DNA of 64,000 bases from Sambucus nigra (GCA_949130495.1 OX422211.1:535342017-535406016); one strand, 5' to 3'. Counted from the stretch's first letter, positions 1 to 12,124 are shown. The notes: generated by a model not told the origin, from the letters alone. Translations and numbers: made by a program.

Positions 1-2111
1 ATAATAACTCCAATAAGTTTTTCATTTATGTAAGCACAAGCGTATTATGTTCGGGAACCATTTGAACCACCAGTGCGATGGGTAAGAACATACATGAGTT
101 TTAGCCTCAAGTGAATGAGGTATTTGATGATGCCTCACCTGAAAGAGGGTCGAGCTCGCATTATTCATCAGTATGTTAGAGAATACAGAGATTATGGATG
201 TCTCATAGTGATTGATCCCGGTGTATAGAGACTTTAATGATGTGATTCAAGGTATATCGTATGACCGCTGAGCGGAGAGATCGAGTTCGTTGTTATGATT
301 AGTGCTAAGGACTTAGTGATAGTATAAGTGCAGTGCCACTTGACTCCTTTAGAGATATTGGAGTATCGTCACACATATTATCGAGGAATGGAATTTGAGT
401 ATCTCGACTATGTGATGTTCCAATAATGCTCAGTAAGAATGCATGGAGAGAAGTCCCTTGTTTAAGTTCGGTTGCGAAAGGGGATGCGACTAAATTTGTA
501 TGCACGTCAGGAGAAGAGACGTTGTTAGATACCAGGGCATCAGTGGAACCGGTAGTGTTGTGGAGAAACACTGAAAGGCTTAGTTCACCACGAAGGGATA
601 TGTGGGATTTTGTGGGCTAGAATTTGATTCTTTTTCTATAAGGGATTGAGAATACCAACAAAATTGTTGTCACGCCGTGAAGACAAGACTAGAGTTGAGG
701 AAAAGCATGTTACGAGTGCGACGTTTGCAATGTTTTTGTAAATGTGCACGGAGAAAAGGGTATATGGGCGCCCTAGTCAATTGGCTTTCTTAGTCATCCG
801 AGATAGAGGGATGCAGAAAAATTATATTTGATAAGTGCGCCGGTGGGGAAGTTATGAGGCAAGTCGAATTGATGAAATGGATTGAACGTCATGGGAGATA
901 CACGATGATCCAAGCTTATATGTGCTGAGAGAGCTAGCACACCCTATGGGATAAAAGTAGGTGGGAAGCCGTTCAAAAGTTATCTCTTGATTTGGGAGGC
1001 CTAACTGTTGTGAAGAAGTGATGCAAGGTGCTACTTAACTGAGTGTTGAGAGTGACTTACGCGTTACTAAAATGTTGATTCTTATAAAGTAACCAACCCT
1101 AAAAGTGCGCCAATTACGAAGAGTGCACAGATTGTAAAGTATAATCTACCCGGAGAGAAAGGGGAATAGAGTACCACTTGAGGAAAGATGACGTAAGTGG
1201 GAAGCGGTGTTGAGGAAGAGACATAGCGAGATTGTCTCCAGACACACCACTAGTTGATAGAGAAAGATGGACTCGAAATGAGCAACAGGAATGTGGTAGT
1301 GAACCTACGTTTCCAATGATGGATTGAGGAGACCGACTTAGGAATTATTGATGGGCTGTGAACATCATAATTAAGCCAACATTTCGTTGGGGTGGCGGAA
1401 TGGGATGACTGGGATGGATTAGTATGTACTTGAAAAGGAACAGTGCACAAGTGCACGGTGCCGCTCTACATGGTTGTGAATCAGGATGATATCCTAAAAT
1501 TCCACCCTGTGAGAGATGGTCAGGAAGGAATAGAGATAAAGTTTTATTTTGAGTATGTTGTGTCACCTACGACTCAATGTTAGTGAGAAAGGATGATAAT
1601 ACGCCCTTACGATAGTGGAAATTTTGGAGAAGTCCATTGATCAATTCATAGGTTGAATATATACCTATATGAGCATATTTATAGGTAGTGTGAGTGCCTA
1701 TATGGACTGTACGTAAGGATTAGGTTCGTGGGTACCTATTACGAACAATACATGTACTTTGAGGTGTGATTCGAGGAGAAATTCCAAATTCCTACTTCTT
1801 AACGCGTGATATGAGGACATTCTATTGGGGTATGACATTTTAGAATATATGAAGTGTGAAATATATGGCTCACAAGTTGTCTACTCATGTGCGACGAGAT
1901 ATATATACTTATATTATACTCGAAGAGTGATTCCGAGACAATATAACCAATCACTATTGGTGATCGAGGTGGGATTCCGAGCCAATAACCCCAAAAGTGT
2001 TATAAAAGGGGGTGATTATAAAATAAGTGTTGATAGTATATGTTATGTGTAAGATATATATACCTTATGATTTCCTACTTATGTGCGATAATAAGCATGC
2101 TTAAATTCTGT

Positions 2112-2313
2112 ATTGGGGTCGATGATGTTCCGGACAAATACATGAAGGATCGATTTGGGGTCGATGGTTTTCCAAACCAAATCGATGATAAATTTAGTAT
2201 CGACGGAAGGTCTGAACCAACATATGCATTACATTTACCTTGGGGTCGAGGGATTTTCGGACCAATGTAAATGATAGGATTATTGGGGCCGATGATTTTG
2301 CCGGACCAATTTC
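2112..2313 (+). repeat. Cluster of short dyad repeats upstream of the 3' LTR
   Basis: At least four degenerate copies of a unit that opens TTGGGGTCGATG and closes TTCCGGACCAA lie at about 2112, 2155, 2240 and 2284. The TTGG/CCAA flanks make each copy a potential small hairpin. The same unit recurs in the LTR at 4265-4520. Confidence 0.7.
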
Positions 2314-2678
2314 CCTTATTATATATATTGTGTGTGAAATATATACATTATAATATTCTACTTATGAGTGATATTAGACACATAGCTGTTATATAGAGAG
2401 ATATACATTAAAAGGGTAAATTAAGTAAGGAGAAACTTAATTTCAAGAGTTAACGTTAGATTGGGAAAATCTATGGAGAAATTAAGTAGTGAGACTTAAT
2501 TATGACATATGCAGCATGGGTAACATGCGATAAGAGTTTATAATGAATCAAGGCATGTACTTGGGGCGACCGTTAGGATCATATGATTTGATTTTGGGTA
2601 TTAGAGGATGCAGTGATGTTTAAGGTCCTTAGTCTTAATACCAGCCTCATCCTAATTTCGAGGACGAAATTCCTTTGT

Positions 2679-2691
2679 AAGGGGGGAAGTA
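2679..2691 (+). promoter_or_regulatory. Polypurine tract of the 2692-5638 LTR element
   Basis: A purine run (AAGGGGGGAAG) ends two bases before the LTR start TGTAATACC. This is the plus-strand primer site of LTR retrotransposons. It shows that the LTR to its right is a 3' LTR and that the element reads left to right. Confidence 0.8.
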
Positions 2692-5638
2692 TGTAATACC
2701 CCGTATTTCTAAATATTCTATTTAATTAAATTGGGGAATTAAATGAGAAAATACGACTTAATTTAAATTACGTAAGAAGAGTAATTTAATGAGATTTATT
2801 AAAAATTGTAATTATGGAATATTAATCAAGAGATAGATACCAATTTATATTGCCTCATTATATTTACTTAGTGCGAGTGGTAAATAGTTATTTAACGCGT
2901 GTAGACCGTGTTGGGGTGAGAACGAGTAAAATTTTTAAGCGACTCAAATGATAATTTAGAGGTCACAGATGAGTCCGAAATGGTCAAATTAGTCAAAATA
3001 GAATACCCGGGGGTACTAGTTGAGTCTGGGAGTAATTTTGGACTAAACCGAGACCGTTCGGGGGCGTTTTGGTTTTTTAACATGAGAGGGTATGGAGACC
3101 TACGAATTTGAGAGCCTTTTATCACCCGTATGAAAAAGGGGCTAGGGTTAGAAAACCCATGTAAACACCAATACCATTAGAGAGAAGGAGAAAATCATTC
3201 TCAAGGCTTAGAAGATGCTTTTGAGAAGGTTGGGTTTGGATCTTGCACCCTAGGAGCCAAAGGAGGAAGGATTGAAGAAGAGAAGCATCAATCCATCATC
3301 AACTCCACGAAATCAGATTCCCTCTATCAAGGAAAGTTGTTTATTGCAAAAATTATAAAGTTATAATACCCATGTGTAGGGTTTTTGAGTAGTTTTGTTA
3401 AATCAATATCTTGATAGGAGAATAATGATATTTATACATGTTGGGATAGGAATCACATGTAGAATGATTTAACATAAGTAGAGGATTAATATTCAGAGTA
3501 GACTTGATGATTATTTTGGAATAAAATCTGGGTTTTGAATGCATGTATGGGAAGAACACCATAACTAGGGTTTTAAGAAATTCGGGATTTAATTCACTAT
3601 TTCTTTATAGGAATTGGGGTTTTGATGTATTTGGCACGTTAGAAATTGTCCTAGTCTATGTGGAAACATGTTAGGATCATTGGGTCGAAGTTTGGTGGAC
3701 TATAATGAACTTTGTAGATTTGTTAATGGAGGAAGAGGTTAACGAAGAAGACGAACTGCGTCTGTCCCTACTCAATCGATCGAACGCAATAGTCGATCGA
3801 TCGACGTAAGCTATTTTTCCCGAATTTTTCATGTTTATGGTTTCTTTGATTTCCGGGAATGAATCTGTATCCTAGGATTTATATTATACTTATATGGGAG
3901 TGAGAATAAGACCAGTAGGTATATTGTCGAGATCTGATAAGGCCATTGGGTGTAGGACTTGGATTATGGACCGACTAGAATAATCTGATTTAGTAGAGTA
4001 TCGGGGGAACTCGAAATTGAGTTACGAGGTGAGGTAAAGTCAATTCAAGTAATAGACCAGTAGGGTAAGTAATAACTACCTAAATTATATGTGAGGGGTA
4101 ACTAGGACCCTTAGAGTTGTGTGAATACTCAAATAAATGCGATTAATGAGATAAATCGTAAAGCGAATATTGTACGGTATATATAAGAGATTAAAATGTT
4201 ACGTACAAACATATCTAATAGGTCGGGCGTGTACCTACTGAATTATATGATCTTTTAGGTCGAGAGAAGTATACCTAAATTAATTATGTTAGGGTCGATG
4301 AGATATTCCGAACTAACATAGGGCTATTATATGTTTGGGGTCGATGTAAAATGCCGAACCAAACTTTTGAACTGGTGGCGTGATGAAAGATTCCGAGCCA
4401 GAATTTGTGTATATAAATAATTGGGGTCGATGTATCATTCCGAACCAATTCTTACTTGGGGTCGATGTATCATTTTGAACCAATTCTTACTTGAGGTCGA
4501 TGAATCATTCCGAACCAAGAGTCCTTTACGTGTGTGAAAAGGACAAAATAGTTATGGTTGATATTTTGTATATATTGTGTGTGAAATATATACTTGATGA
4601 TATTCTACTTCTGTGTATTAGTAGATTGATATATATTATGTATTTAAAGATACATACCGAACTGGTAAGTTAAGTAGTGAAACTTAATTAAGAAACGTAA
4701 CGTTAGATAGAGAATATCTATTTAGTAATTTAAGTAGTGAAACTTAATTACAAAAATGGGAAGATAGAAATTATGATAATTGTAGAAATTTAGTAGTGAA
4801 ACTAAATGAGAAGTTTTGAAACATAATATAAATGAAATGTTACTTAAGTATTAATTAACCTTCGCGAGATGTTAATGAAATGGATGTACTGTGTGGGAGA
4901 TATGAGCACTTAAGTGTAGATAAGTTCAGATGATTACTTAGTCCTAGTTAGCTAGGAAGATATGGCTAGGTAAGCTAAGTGTAGAACGTTAGGTGTGCAC
5001 AACAGATGAGGGGTGAGTAAACTCAAGATAGTGTACGAGAACCTAACATGTGTAATCAATAACCGCATTTTATATTGTGATAAACGCTTGTTAAATATTT
5101 TCAAATTGTTTTGAGTATTAACTCTTGCTATAAAATATTTTCAAAAACTTTTAGGTGTCCAACCACAGGGACGCCATGTATGATGATTTCATTACAGGGA
5201 CTCGAAGCTGTAGCATAGTGGATGCTTACAGGATTTTGATTAGACGATATCTCTCATTCAGATCTAGTGTAGGATCTCACACTATTCTTTGTATGGACTT
5301 GTGGTCCGGTATCAGTCTCAGATGTTTAGTTTCAGACTAGTGGTTGTTCTACTATTATTTTGGGATTTTAACCGATGGTTTATTCGGTATTACTTTTATT
5401 CTTTTGTACTCACACTTTGTTGATTGGGTTATAGTACATGGTTATTTTTATACTTTGTTCCCCATAGTTGATTTATCTATTTTAAGAAAGATAAAATTTT
5501 GCACAGGTCTAATTTTTACTTAGGGGATTAGTAATTAAAAAGTTTTCGACAGTGATGCTAAGAATGAACCATTTGAGAAACCTATTTTAATTTAATAAAG
5601 TCCCGATCACCCGATGTTTAATTAGGCGGGGTGTCACA
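2692..5638 (+). repeat. 3' LTR (2947 bp) of a Ty3/gypsy element
   Basis: The LTR starts TGTAATACCCCG and ends CGGGGTGTCACA. The ends are imperfect inverted repeats (TGTAATACCCCG against TGTGACACCCCG) with the canonical TG...CA. It is preceded by a polypurine tract. Its length fits the long-LTR plant chromoviruses (Tekay/Del type), but lineage cannot be fixed without pol. It contains a cluster of short dyad repeats (4265-4520) and a palindromic CGATCGATCG-rich patch near 3774-3808. The ORFs inside are chance frames. The partner 5' LTR lies outside the window, so the TSD cannot be tested. Confidence 0.85.
4265..4520 (+). repeat. Cluster of short dyad repeats inside the gypsy LTR
   Basis: Six degenerate copies of the unit TTGGGGTCGATG...ATTCCGAACCAA lie back to back or nearly so. 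Each can fold through TTGG/CCAA. The unit matches the cluster at 2112-2313. Function is unknown; such arrays in LTRs may act as transcription or packaging signals, but nothing here proves it. Confidence 0.75.
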
Positions 5639-6762
5639 TGGGCTTTTCTTGAGCCAAAGAGGTTTTTTACAACCCATTTGTATACATTGCATACAAGAAT
5701 ATACCCTTGCATACAAGGTGTTGGAAGTGGACCAAGATTTTATTTAAGTGTAGTGAGTTGGGTATGTTTTACGTACAATAATTGAGCTTAGGTATTACCA
5801 AGAGCGCCTATGTATCTGCATATAAAAAAATCAAAGTCCACGTAATTAGAAAATGGGTTTAAGAGATTGTATTTGAAAGGTGGAAAGGTTTAGTGTTATT
5901 AATTTTTTTCTTTCTAAGAAAGATAATGTTATAAATGTGTGTGATATGTTCACGTTCATCCTCCTCATGAAGTTTGGGTGTAGTTTTACACCATTATAGG
6001 GTATTCATTAGTCCTAGCATTTTATAGAGGTTAAGGCAAAAGTTTAGAAAATTTACGGTTCAATCATGAGTAAGGTTTCAACGTGGATTTTAGAAGATGG
6101 GTACAAACCTTTGCGTACACGTTCAACTCGGGAACTTCATATGATAGGATTCCCTCAGGAGAACAACTCTTTCTCAGTCTTAGAAATTTTCATTCTTAAG
6201 GTTAGAGATTAAATAAACTTTTTATGCAATTTACAAGGTCCAGGTGTGGGAGGTGCCTAAAAATGTATAGATTAGAGTCGCCATCCTATTTTACTAAAAA
6301 TAAGAAAAAGAAGGAGCCACCTCAAAAGAGATATCCAAAGACAATTAGTGCATGTGAAATTAAATGAGATATGGGATAATAGACTATTTTATGGAGTGGG
6401 AAGGTGTTAGAAACCCACTCCTCTCATTAGGTCTCTTATACGCTTTATAATATGCTCTCCTTCTCGTTAATGCTTGAATGTATGAGTGTGTGTACATAGC
6501 AAGTGTGTTGTGTGTGTAAAGTGGAGAAAGGTGGAATAAAGGTGAATATGTATATGGATATGCATGTGTGAGTATGTGAAGAGAGAAATAAACATCTCCT
6601 CACCATGAATAAGGTGGATACGTATTCCCCGAAGGAGATAAAATATGAGTGGCATCCTACAAACGTGACCTCACTATGGAAAAGTAAATAACCAAAAATG
6701 GGACCTCTAGAATAAGAGAAAAATAATATAACTAGCTAAACATGAGTAAAATAATGATGGGA
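5639..6762. other. Intergenic stretch with no recognisable gene
   Basis: There is no coding signal. The segment 6260-6430 (around GAGTCGCCATCC and GGAAGGTGTTAGAAACCC) recalls the leader found near the 5' LTR of some Tat/Ogre elements, but I see no LTR end or PBS to confirm this. 6480-6560 is a GT-rich low-complexity patch. Confidence 0.35.
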
Positions 6763-7364
6763 AATATAAAAAAAATGACTACAAATGTGAGTCGCGACCC
6801 GAAATCAAAATCTTGCTAAGGAAACCTGAGTAAGCCTAAATGGGATCGATTGAAGATAAACAATGTAATAATGTGAGTGACGGCCTAAAATTGTAACATT
6901 ACTATGAAAAAAGTAAATACGCATAAATGGGACCGCTAAAAAGGTAATGAAAGTGATTGGGATAACTACATGAATAAATTGCACTAAATGAATGGAAATG
7001 AATAAAACAGACTTGAATCCCAAACTTAGTTTTGGGATGCCTATATAAAAATATAAAAAATGATTACAAATATGAGCGACGCCTCAAAATCGTAATGTCA
7101 CTATGCAAACGTGAGTACGCATAAATGGGACGGCTAGAAGATAAACAAAGTAATAATGTGAGTGACTCCCTAACATCATAACTTCATTACGAAAAAAGTG
7201 AATATGCATAAATTAAACCGCTAAAAGGGTAATGAAAGTGAGAGGTTTAACTATATGAATAAAATGCACTAAATGAATGAAATGGTAAAATAATTTAATA
7301 AAACGAAATTAAATGAATAAAAACACACTTGAATCCCAAAAGTAATTTGGGGATGCCTACATAG
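6763..7364 (+). repeat. Two-copy degenerate tandem duplication (about 290-315 bp units)
   Basis: Unit A (about 6763-7049) and unit B (about 7050-7364) share an ordered series of blocks: a poly-A start, ATGATTACAAAT, GTGAGTGAC, CGCATAAATGGGAC, GCACTAAATGAATG, and an end GATGCCTA. The copies differ by many substitutions and small indels, so the duplication is old. Neither copy is coding. Confidence 0.75.
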
Positions 7365-7494
7365 AAAAAAGAGACATTAAAGTCTATGTAGTTCGCATAA
7401 TGAGAAAGGGTGGATCAAAATCATAATTCGAATTTGGGATGTCTCTTTTGATTTAGGAAAAGAGGAAGAAATATGATGAAATAATGGAAATAGA

Positions 7495-8486
7495 GTAAAT
7501 AACTCATTTGACCCCTAAACTATTCAAATTATTTCAAAATGACCCCTAAACTCTATTTAATGTCAAATCAATCCTCAAACTAAACAAAAAAATTTAACAA
7601 GGCGATTATGTCACTTTAAGTGTTAACTTTGATAGAAACAAGTCATATGCTTATTATTGGGGGGAAATCTGAATTATAGCTATTTCAGAGTGGTTAAGAG
7701 TAATTTACTCTAAATTTATGACCTAAAGTAAAAAAATAGCAAACAAGATACCGCCTTCCACCATATCCATCACCGGATAAAACACCACTTATCACTTTCG
7801 GCAGAACCCTCCTCCCCCCCCCCCCCCCCCACATCCCCATTGCCACAGGTAGAACCCTCCCGCATCCACCCACTACTCCACCTACCATTTACATTTAACC
7901 CTCCTACTACCAACCACTAACCATATAATGGTGAAACCCTCTCCTTACCTCCCCATTGTTTTTTACGAACAAACCCTTTGTTTTCCAGCAAATTCTTCCC
8001 CTCCCCTACCTTTGATTTTATGGTACCCCTAATGTCTTCATCCATTTATGGCGATGAGTGCGGTCAAATTTTCCTACTACATCTGACATGTGGGGTGATG
8101 GGCGGGTGTGTGTGTGTGTGTGTGGTGGGAGAGGGGTTTAGGGGAGAAGGAGGAGGAAGAGGAGGGTTTCCCAAAGTGCTTGGTGGGTTAGTGGGGGATT
8201 TAGCCAATAATGGAGATGGAGGAAATGAGTACCTTGTTTACTATTTTTTTTAATTTTACTTTGAACAATGATTTTTTTAGTAAATTACTCTTAACCCCTT
8301 TAAAATTGTTGTAATTCATATTTATCCCCACAAATTGGTCATGTGCTTTGCGCATAACTTATTTTCGTCAAAGTTAACACCTAAACTGAAGAAAAGGCAT
8401 TGTTATTTGTATGCTTATGATACTAAATAAGTTTAGGGGAAATTTGAAACAATTTGAATAGTTTAAAGGACAAATGAGTAATTTAC
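7495..8486. mobile_element. Foldback / long-TIR DNA transposon, non-autonomous (MULE-like)
   Basis: The left end (GTAAATAACTCATTTG) is the reverse complement of the right end (CAAATGAGTAATTTAC). Inverted similarity continues for about 215 bp at high quality and, with gaps, for about 340 bp per arm (about 7495-7835 and 8140-8486), leaving a short GT-rich centre. It encodes no transposase; the ORFs at 7694-7888 and 7978-8253 are low-complexity. Long TIRs with this AT-rich, CCCCTAAACT-type terminus are typical of non-autonomous Mutator-like or foldback elements in plants. I could not find a convincing 9-bp TSD, so superfamily is inferred. Confidence 0.8.
7814..7830 (+). repeat. Poly-C run (17 C) in the foldback element
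   Basis: An uninterrupted C homopolymer sits inside the left arm. Two more runs of similar length occur at 44424-44442 and 45108-45123. Confidence 0.95.
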
Positions 8487-9242
8487 CTTTGAAAGTATTA
8501 TAAGAACACTCCTAATTGTGAAAATAATTCAAACACTGTTTTAGATTTTTTGTTTATAAAAAAGAAGTTTTGAAGTATTTATATGATAATAAAAGGGTAA
8601 ACTTAAGGAATTCTTAGACCTAATGATAGAAAAAAAATATGATGAGAAAGAAAGAAATAAAATATACAAAATGACATTAATGGAAAATAATGAATATAAA
8701 TGAGTTTTGGTGCTTCAAGATCCTTCAAATTATGTTTCGAAAATTTGGTTTTTTATTTTTTGATGAATGGGCGATGATGGTAGAAAGGTGGTTAATGGTT
8801 GGGTAGGGTGATGTAAACGAATGTATGAGAGAATATTTCAAAAAGTGAGGTGTGCTAAATTTGAAGTTGTCGCATTAAAATTGAGGTCTTGTGCAAGTAA
8901 GGTCAGTTTTTTTTTTAATATAAATACCCTAGAAGTGAAAAGGACCAAGTTTCTCTTAGAGACCTGTCAATCGACAACTCCCCTCACCTGCCTATAAGAA
9001 GGGTGTCCAAACTTGTTCTCTAAGTAATCTCTATTTTCCTATTGGCATATAAGGTGTTATTCCTATGAGCAACTTCCACAAGATTCTATTGTGTTTTCAA
9101 GCAATAACTTTTGATCTGAAAGTCCATTTTGTGCATGGTCGTAACCATTAAGAAGAATATTTAAAGATATATGATGTTTAAGGGAAGGACTCTTGGATTA
9201 GAGAGTTAACCAAAGTCAAACGGCTTGGGGAAAGCATTATTG
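8487..9242. other. Stretch with no recognisable feature
   Basis: This AT-rich sequence lies between the foldback element and the left end of the large copia nest. No ORF, LTR end or tRNA-like motif was seen. Confidence 0.5.
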
Positions 9243-10129
9243 TGTTAGGAAATGGGATTGACATAAATGCGGAAAAGTTAAGCCCAAAAACTTCGATTGA
9301 TCATGCAATGGAAAGTAAAAGTCAAGAACTAGATCTGAAGCAATAACCTACGATTTTGAATACAAAACCTTGAGGATATTATTTTTATCCGTATGAGGAT
9401 AAATATATTTATAAAGATGGTGATCTTGTTTCCCTTCCAAGTTCTCCAAAAATCTTGCTAGAATCCTCTGAACATCTCGAATCTTCTAGTATATGATTCA
9501 CCCAAATTCAGCCTTGTGTGTGGGAACTTTTGGAGATGAAAACTTGATTCAAATATAAGAGAAATAACTTTATATCTCCTCACCCCTTCACAAAAATGTA
9601 AAAAGTTCTTTCATCTCCCTTAGTAATGGACCATTACACTAAAACCCTAGATTACACTAATAAATATAGGTATAAGTCATGGGTTTCAGCCAAATTGGGA
9701 TTCCAAAGACTTTCGAGCCGTTTACCTGGGAATTGGAATATACTAGGGACCCAAAAAAATAATTAAATTGACTTGCAAATATAAACCCAAAAAATCCAAA
9801 TTACAACCCCGTAATTTATTTACTTTCTTTATTTAGTCACGATTAATTCTATAAAATAATCACGACTGCACTCCAAATTAATCATTTCCAAATCACTCAA
9901 AATAAATAGGTTTTATTTTCATAGTTGATCATGGTACATAATATGATTCCTCACGTTATGTGTCTGATACCTGCTTGCTCAAATCAATTTGTTGCTAATT
10001 AATTTTAACCAACATCGAATTAATTCCTTGAATCTCTGACTTAAACTTATTTTCTACTATACTGGATGTTAAAATTATTTGTCGGTCAAGTTTAACTAAT
10101 AAAAACAAAACATATAATTTTATCAAGGA
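9243..10129 (-). repeat. copia-A left LTR, piece 1 of 3
   Basis: This is the reverse complement of the 3' part of the copia family LTR (compare 49200-50116), sharing the GGGATTGACAT block, the TTGAATACAA block and the long AT-rich middle. It ends at AAGGA (10125-10129), where a solo LTR was inserted; the sequence resumes at 27488 with AAGGG. Confidence 0.75.
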
Positions 10130-10717
10130 TGTAAGGACAAATTTTTGAAAATAGTCAATTTATATGTTTTGGCGTATTCTGTGTTTGGAAAAACTCTTTA
10201 AGTCATAGGTTAGCACTTAAGCGTGCTGAACTTTTAAGCCTACGACATGGTTTCTTGAAGACGTAGTGTCCAAGTTAGAATATCTACATTATTATGTCGT
10301 GTGTCATGCTCCTTTCCATCTCAACGTTCCAAGGATCTCTCATGTATGAATGTGTATTTATTATAAGCCTTGGATATTTATTATTTGTGTCTTATGATTT
10401 TTATAAAATTGTTTTTAACATGTTTAAATGATTTTATCCCTTTTTAATATTTTTTAGAAGAATATTATTTTTTTCGCAAGGTCGTTAGAACATCTTAGTA
10501 TTTCATTCAACGAGATATCCTATATCGTTAAAATAGGGTTCCAACGAACAAATCGAATGAGCATTTTGGCCTTCGCTGAAATCTTGTTGGAAGTTTTAAC
10601 GATAAGAGGTAGTACGTTGAACGAAATGAACCTTGTTCGAACGAGCATGCGAGTTCTTCAAGATTTTTAGATTTTATTCAAAATATTTCATCCCTATCTC
10701 ATTCTTTAAAAACCTCC

Positions 10718-10725
10718 TATAAATA
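10718..10725 (+). promoter_or_regulatory. TATA box of the solo Sirevirus-like LTR
   Basis: TATAAATA, within CCTCCTATAAATAGGAG, sits in a C/T-rich context followed about 80 bp later by AAACCCTAG-type leader sequence. This is the usual layout of plant LTR promoters. Confidence 0.6.
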
Positions 10726-11116
10726 GGAGTGTGGAGAAACATTTTTCTTAGAAACAAAAACTTATATTTTAAGCTCCCAAATTCTATCAAAAAGCCCTCT
10801 TAAACCCTAGTTTTCACTTAAGTTGTATAGTATCTAAGTGTTCATCTTTTTATGACTTGAAGGTCTTATTTTTTACACATTTTAATTTATTTTCTTCATC
10901 TTGTTGAGAATCGTTTCATACGGTAGACTCTGTATTTGCTATTTACACATGGTGGACTCTGTGTGGTGTGGTGTTGTGGTGAACAAGCAGTTGATTTCGT
11001 GTTTCAATTCATAGACAGTTACTGAAGTTGTTTGATATACCCACATATACCCTCAGACAAGTTGAGGGTGTCCTCCACTTGGACGAGGCCAAGATGATCT
11101 CTCATCATATATCAAA

Positions 11117-11301
11117 TGACCCTCCAAGGGGCCGACCCCTCATCAGGCCCAGGTGACTCTTCAAGAGGTCGACCCCTCATCAGGTTCAGACGCCCCCTCA
11201 AGGGGCCGACCCTTCATCAGGCCCAGACGACCCCTCAAGGGGCCGACCCCTCATCAGGCCCAGACGACCCTCCAAGAGGCCGACCCCTCATCATGTCAAG
11301 A
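11117..11301 (+). repeat. 37-bp minisatellite, five copies, in Tat-1 5' LTR
   Basis: Five 37-bp units start at 11117, 11154, 11191, 11228 and 11265. Each contains a CAAGGGGCCGACCCCTCATCA-like core (imperfect dyad GGGGCCGACCCC). The same five-unit array is in the 3' LTR at 26304-26488, so it predates the last transposition. Confidence 0.9.
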
Positions 11302-11618
11302 CGAACCTATGAGGGTACGATAGTACGAGGCCCAGAAAAGGCCTGGCTCATTGCCAGCGGGAACTTTGCCCTCGACCTCGTATCATCGGTCGAGGGTGAC
11401 ATCATCACAGCGCGTGATTTGGGAGATGCGTGGAACAGTGAGCGTGGGACTCATATGGCATGTGGAAGACCGTTATAAGAATAGCATCCCCTCACGTGAG
11501 GGAATATTATGTCATCATTAACCACAGGGGGCTCCGTTAGGTGTCAGTAGGGGATTGGCTAGATCATAACTCACATGCACCATGCATGCTTGGGGGGTAC
11601 ACTACACGCTCCAAGACC

Positions 11619-11626
11619 TATATATA
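11619..11626 (+). promoter_or_regulatory. TATA box in Tat-1 5' LTR
   Basis: CTATATATA precedes a run to the CAAAGG/ATAATTG leader and an AG-rich patch. The same element is found at 26806-26813 in the 3' LTR. Likely the Pol II promoter of Tat-1. Confidence 0.6.
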
Positions 11627-11942
11627 CTTGTCACCTACAACCCTGCAAAGGGATGGATAATTGTAACCCTAGCTAAAACTCTGCTTGCATACAGTAGAGA
11701 GAGAGAGGGGGGGAGCTTATGCGCATTGTATCCAAGGCCATTAGTGCCCATACTTAGTGGATCACACACTCACAGTGGATGTATGCCTAATTGGCTGAAC
11801 CGCTGTACATCATTATCTTATTCCTCTTATACTCATCCTATTCTATACACTTACACACACATACATCTGTATGGTTGCCATTGTTATTATTGTTTGAGCT
11901 CATCATCACTTATCTGGTGGTGCTAGATTTCAGCATCATCAG

Positions 11943-11958
11943 TTTGGCGCCGTTTGTC
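11943..11958 (+). promoter_or_regulatory. Tat-1 primer binding site
   Basis: TTTGGCGCCGTTTGTC begins two bases after the LTR end. TGGCGCCGTT is the usual tRNA-complementary start in Tat/Athila gypsy elements (tRNA-Asp class). It marks 11033-11941 as the 5' LTR. Confidence 0.8.
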
Positions 11959-12124
11959 AGAACGAGAATATATCTCTTCATTTACACAGCTTGATCTTAC
12001 CGGGCACTCTGGTGGTGAACCATCTCTCCTCCTTTGAGGAGCTGTTTCACTATTGAAAGAGACCTATTACGGTTGTCAAGCTCACCAGTCTTTTCCTCAG
12101 TTCAGCTCTTCATAGCTCAAATAC

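Larger units (their letters stand above)
1..2691 (+). mobile_element. Decayed internal region of a long-LTR gypsy retrotransposon (truncated by window edge)
   Basis: This stretch lies directly upstream of a polypurine tract and an LTR that starts TGTAATACCCCG, so it is read as the 3' part of the internal region of that element. No frame stays open beyond 76 codons and I recognise no gag or pol motif; the ORFs present are chance. The last bases before the polypurine tract (about 2651-2680) read like the usual end of chromovirus-type gypsy polyproteins, an acidic tail followed by the polypurine run. The part from about 1640 to 2560 resembles the 3' LTR around 4180-4870. Assignment to gypsy comes from the junction, not from coding content. 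Confidence 0.5.
11033..11941 (+). repeat. Tat-1 5' LTR (909 bp)
   Basis: It starts TGATATACCC and ends GCATCATCA, followed one base later by the primer binding site. It contains a 37-bp minisatellite at 11117-11301 and a TATA box at 11619-11626. The ORFs reading through it (11116-11478, 11582-11926) come from the minisatellite and low-complexity sequence and are not genes. Confidence 0.92.

Noticed and set aside
305..620. Overlapping ORFs on both strands (88 and 64 codons)
   Set aside because: No recognisable domain, and overlapping on opposite strands in decayed retroelement sequence; treated as chance frames.
7978..8253. 91-codon plus-strand ORF
   Set aside because: Gly/Val/Cys-rich low-complexity translation of the GT- and GA-rich centre and arm of the foldback element.
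11116..11478. 120-codon plus-strand ORF
   Set aside because: It is produced by the 37-bp minisatellite of the Tat-1 LTR (37 is not a multiple of 3, so it cycles frames) and matches no protein. The homologous ORF at 26119-26544 has the same origin.
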